Source: Gammaproteobacteria bacterium
GTDB lineage: Bacteria > Pseudomonadota > Gammaproteobacteria > UBA6429 > Thiohalophilaceae
Direction: 5' to 3'
Length of the DNA stretch: 6,218 nt
Assembly: GCA_029882235.1 (NCBI GenBank)
Contig: JAOULB010000132.1
Location: forward strand, 1 to 6,218
Part shown: one piece after another, positions 4,705 to 6,218 of the stretch
How the letters are laid out: each line of letters starts with the position of its first letter
How positions within the stretch are numbered: position 1 is the stretch's first letter
Translations under genes and position numbers: made by a program
The notes under the pieces: generated by a model
Told to the model about the DNA's origin: nothing
What the model saw: the letters and a program-made list of their open reading frames with translations, nothing else
Databases searched by the model: none

Positions 4705-6044
4705 AGCGCGGCATCAGCGCGTTCGAAAATACTATCTGAATTATCCGTTTTTCTGATCTGAGCAACTCCACCCGATAAGGTTATACAGATATTATTACCA
4801 TTAATTTTAAACTCACTCCTGGCAACTGCATTGCAGATTTTATCTGCAGCCTGTTTCGCTTCTGTGAGCGCCAGTTCAGGCAGGATAATGACAAACTCTT
4901 CGCCACCATAACGGGCAAGAAAATCAACGCTACGAATACTTTTTGCCAGCACACCCGCAATAAACTGCAGCGTTTTGTCGCCAACACTATGTCCATATGT
5001 ATCATTGACCCATTTAAAATTATCCAGATCAAACACAATCAGTGACATCGGCCTGCCATAACGGCGAAAGCGTTCAATTTCGCCCATAATACATTCATCA
5101 TAGGCCATGCGATTGCGAATACCGGTTAATGCATCAGACAGAGTTTGTTTGTGTTTTTCGATGACCTGTTTTTTTAGCACATTACATTCATGTTCCATAC
5201 GCTGTAATTGCTTGGCAAGCTGTGCATTTAATTTCACCGCCTGCTGATTTCGCTCCTGCTCCTGATGCTTAAAGTTTTCCATATGAATTCGGATGGCGTC
5301 GAGCCGCTCTTTAACTGCGCTCTTGAGCCCATCTATATCGACCAGCATAGTGATGGAGTTTTCCATCTCAAGGACTTCAGACTCAACGCGCATATTAATA
5401 CTTTCATCAGCATGGGCCTTATCTGTCTGCAGCATTGACGATGCTTTTAAGCCTTCGTCCAGGGAGGCAAGCTCACCATTGAGATGCTGTAGATACATCT
5501 CAAGCTTGGCTTTATCCTGTTGCATGGTTGTAAAAATACTTTGCAACATATCACCAAGCGCAATGATTGCCTCAGTTGTTGTTTTGAGTTCAGCGAGACC
5601 ATTATTGCGGCTTAAGATCGCCTTAACATCATCCACTCGAGTAGTAAACTCTACTGGAAACTCGACTTTTTCCAGCAGTTCAATAATAAGCTCACTAACT
5701 ATTCTTATTTGTAGATATTCATGCTCTTCCAACTCTGAATTAGATTTAATCGCTTTCTGTTCTGTTCCTTCCAGCTGGATAATTCGTTCAGATATTGTTT
5801 TAACACGCTTATGATTGCTTAGAATATCAGCGCCCTCACGAAGTGATTTGCGCAAATCATGTAGCATATTGATTAGTGCACTGTCCTGAGTAGAAACGAT
5901 CATCGACAGACGTGAAATCAGCAAACGCAGTAATTTCTCGGTCTCAAACCATTCTTTTTCTTTCAGGTTCAGCTCGGCCTGGCTATCGAGAAATTTCTTT
6001 CTCCATCGATCTTCTGAATTGGACTGATTTCTGGCTTCTTTCAT
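4659..6044 (-). CDS. Soluble diguanylate cyclase with long coiled-coil N-terminus (GGDEF family)
   Basis: This 461-residue protein should make cyclic di-GMP from two GTP in the cytoplasm. The N-terminal 300 residues are helical, with heptad-like Glu/Leu/Gln-rich stretches (about 13-45 and 170-300) and no membrane segment. They include WRKKFLDSQAELNLKEKEW, a start seen in many gammaproteobacterial GGDEF proteins. The GGDEF domain begins with DALTGIRNRMAYDE (304-317). FDLDNF (338-343) gives metal ligand Asp339, and N347 and D356 (GHSVGD) fit substrate binding. The active-site motif is GGEEF at 380-384. RSVD (371-374), five residues before it, is an intact inhibitory I-site, so product feedback is expected. 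The end, ADAALYLAKESGRNR, is canonical. No EAL or REC domain is present; the input signal probably acts through the coiled coil by dimerisation. There is no clear Shine-Dalgarno, and the start codon overlaps an upstream frame as ATGA. The 3' end overlaps the convergent gene. Confidence 0.96.
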   Translation of the reverse strand: MKEARNQSNSEDRWRKKFLDSQAELNLKEKEWFETEKLLRLLISRLSMIVSTQDSALINMLHDLRKSLREGADILSNHKRVKTISERIIQLEGTEQKAIKSNSELEEHEYLQIRIVSELIIELLEKVEFPVEFTTRVDDVKAILSRNNGLAELKTTTEAIIALGDMLQSIFTTMQQDKAKLEMYLQHLNGELASLDEGLKASSMLQTDKAHADESINMRVESEVLEMENSITMLVDIDGLKSAVKERLDAIRIHMENFKHQEQERNQQAVKLNAQLAKQLQRMEHECNVLKKQVIEKHKQTLSDALTGIRNRMAYDECIMGEIERFRRYGRPMSLIVFDLDNFKWVNDTYGHSVGDKTLQFIAGVLAKSIRSVDFLARYGGEEFVIILPELALTEAKQAADKICNAVARSEFKINGNNICITLSGGVAQIRKTDNSDSIFERADAALYLAKESGRNRCETE

Positions 6045-6217
6045 GACTGGCTTTCATTGCGGTTAATATACCTATTAATAACGACGCTCAACGCGACCAG
6101 CTTTAGGAATTTGCCATGAGTTGTGACTGAAACAGCGTGTGAGTGAAACACAGGAATACCCAACAAAATTAGTGGGATATTAATCAGGCTATTAGTTGTC
6201 GAGTGTGCTTTTGAAGA
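6041..6217 (-). CDS. Possible C-terminal end of an upstream gene, meeting the cyclase start as ATGA
   Basis: One minus-strand frame stays open for 58 codons from the window edge to a TGA at 6041-6043, sharing ATGA with the cyclase ATG. The other two frames are closed early. Such a 4-base overlap is typical of translationally coupled genes and would explain the weak cyclase ribosome site. The encoded residues (for example LINIPLILLGIPVF and KFLKLVALSVVINRYINR) resemble no family I know, and an open run this short is not rare by chance. The promoter candidates at 6063-6105 argue instead for non-coding DNA. Confidence 0.22.
   Translation of the reverse strand, partial: SSKAHSTTNSLINIPLILLGIPVFHSHAVSVTTHGKFLKLVALSVVINRYINRNESQS
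6063..6091 (-). promoter_or_regulatory. Alternative sigma-70 promoter for the diguanylate cyclase gene
   Basis: TTGAGC (6086-6091) and TATTAA (6063-6068) are separated by 17 bases on the minus strand, each a partial consensus match. It overlaps the sigma-28 candidate, and at most one is likely to be the main promoter. Confidence 0.3.
6078..6105 (-). promoter_or_regulatory. Candidate sigma-28 (FliA) promoter for the diguanylate cyclase gene
   Basis: On the minus strand TAAAG (6101-6105) and GTCGTTAT (6078-6085) are 15 bases apart. The FliA consensus is TAAAG, about 14-15 bases, then GCCGATAA. The -10 element matches at five of eight positions, including the G.CG core. Transcription would start near 6071, giving a 5' leader of about 27 bases. 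If real, it ties cyclic di-GMP production to the flagellar regulon. Confidence 0.35.
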
Positions 6218-6218
6218 C

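Noticed and set aside
5293..5814. 173-codon Ser-rich plus-strand frame
   Set aside because: It is antisense to the Glu/Leu-rich coiled coil of the diguanylate cyclase, which automatically yields Ser-rich translations.

Overview
The window looks like chromosome of a moderately AT-rich gammaproteobacterium, probably aquatic and respiring; the genus cannot be named from this sequence. The pointers are a membrane-anchored cytochrome c5-type protein, a GGDEF diguanylate cyclase, a tRNA-Arg(CCG) with encoded CCA, and a surface protein ending in a Cys-containing CTERM sorting tail.

Left part (1-870): the 3' end of a plus-strand gene for a secreted protein (beta-propeller-like piece, PKD/REJ-like domain, Gly/Ser linker, CTERM anchor) ends at 579 and has its own terminator (623-650). 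A minus-strand terminator (731-754) faces it. Between that terminator and the next gene lies a short minus-strand coding fragment (785-850) resembling the last codons of a cytochrome c5 gene.

Middle (870-3457, minus strand): a complete cytochrome c5 gene (2959-3426, terminator 2909-2933) is followed by a 600-residue lipoprotein gene (870-2672) with an FN3 domain and a right-handed beta-helix. The lipoprotein's 24-nt leader aligns with the cytochrome gene's leader, and the cytochrome-like fragment lies just past its stop codon. I infer that the lipoprotein gene sits where a second, tandem cytochrome copy used to be.

Centre (3427-4023): a 292-nt stretch without a convincing gene, then tRNA-Arg(CCG). 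A 26-bp copy of the tRNA 3' end plus its flank recurs 137 bp downstream (24/26 identical). A 9-bp-stem palindrome lies between the two copies. The layout recalls the tRNA-tail repeats of the E. coli tyrT locus, or an integration-site scar.

Right part (4024-6218): a conserved-looking protein of unknown function (plus) and a soluble coiled-coil diguanylate cyclase (minus) converge and overlap by 46 bp at their 3' ends. Upstream of the cyclase are a candidate sigma-28 (flagellar) promoter, a weaker sigma-70 alternative, and an open frame running off the window that meets the cyclase start as ATGA.

No CRISPR array, insertion sequence, integrase or obvious defence system is present. The most unusual signals are the cytochrome-flanked lipoprotein gene and the repeated tRNA tail.
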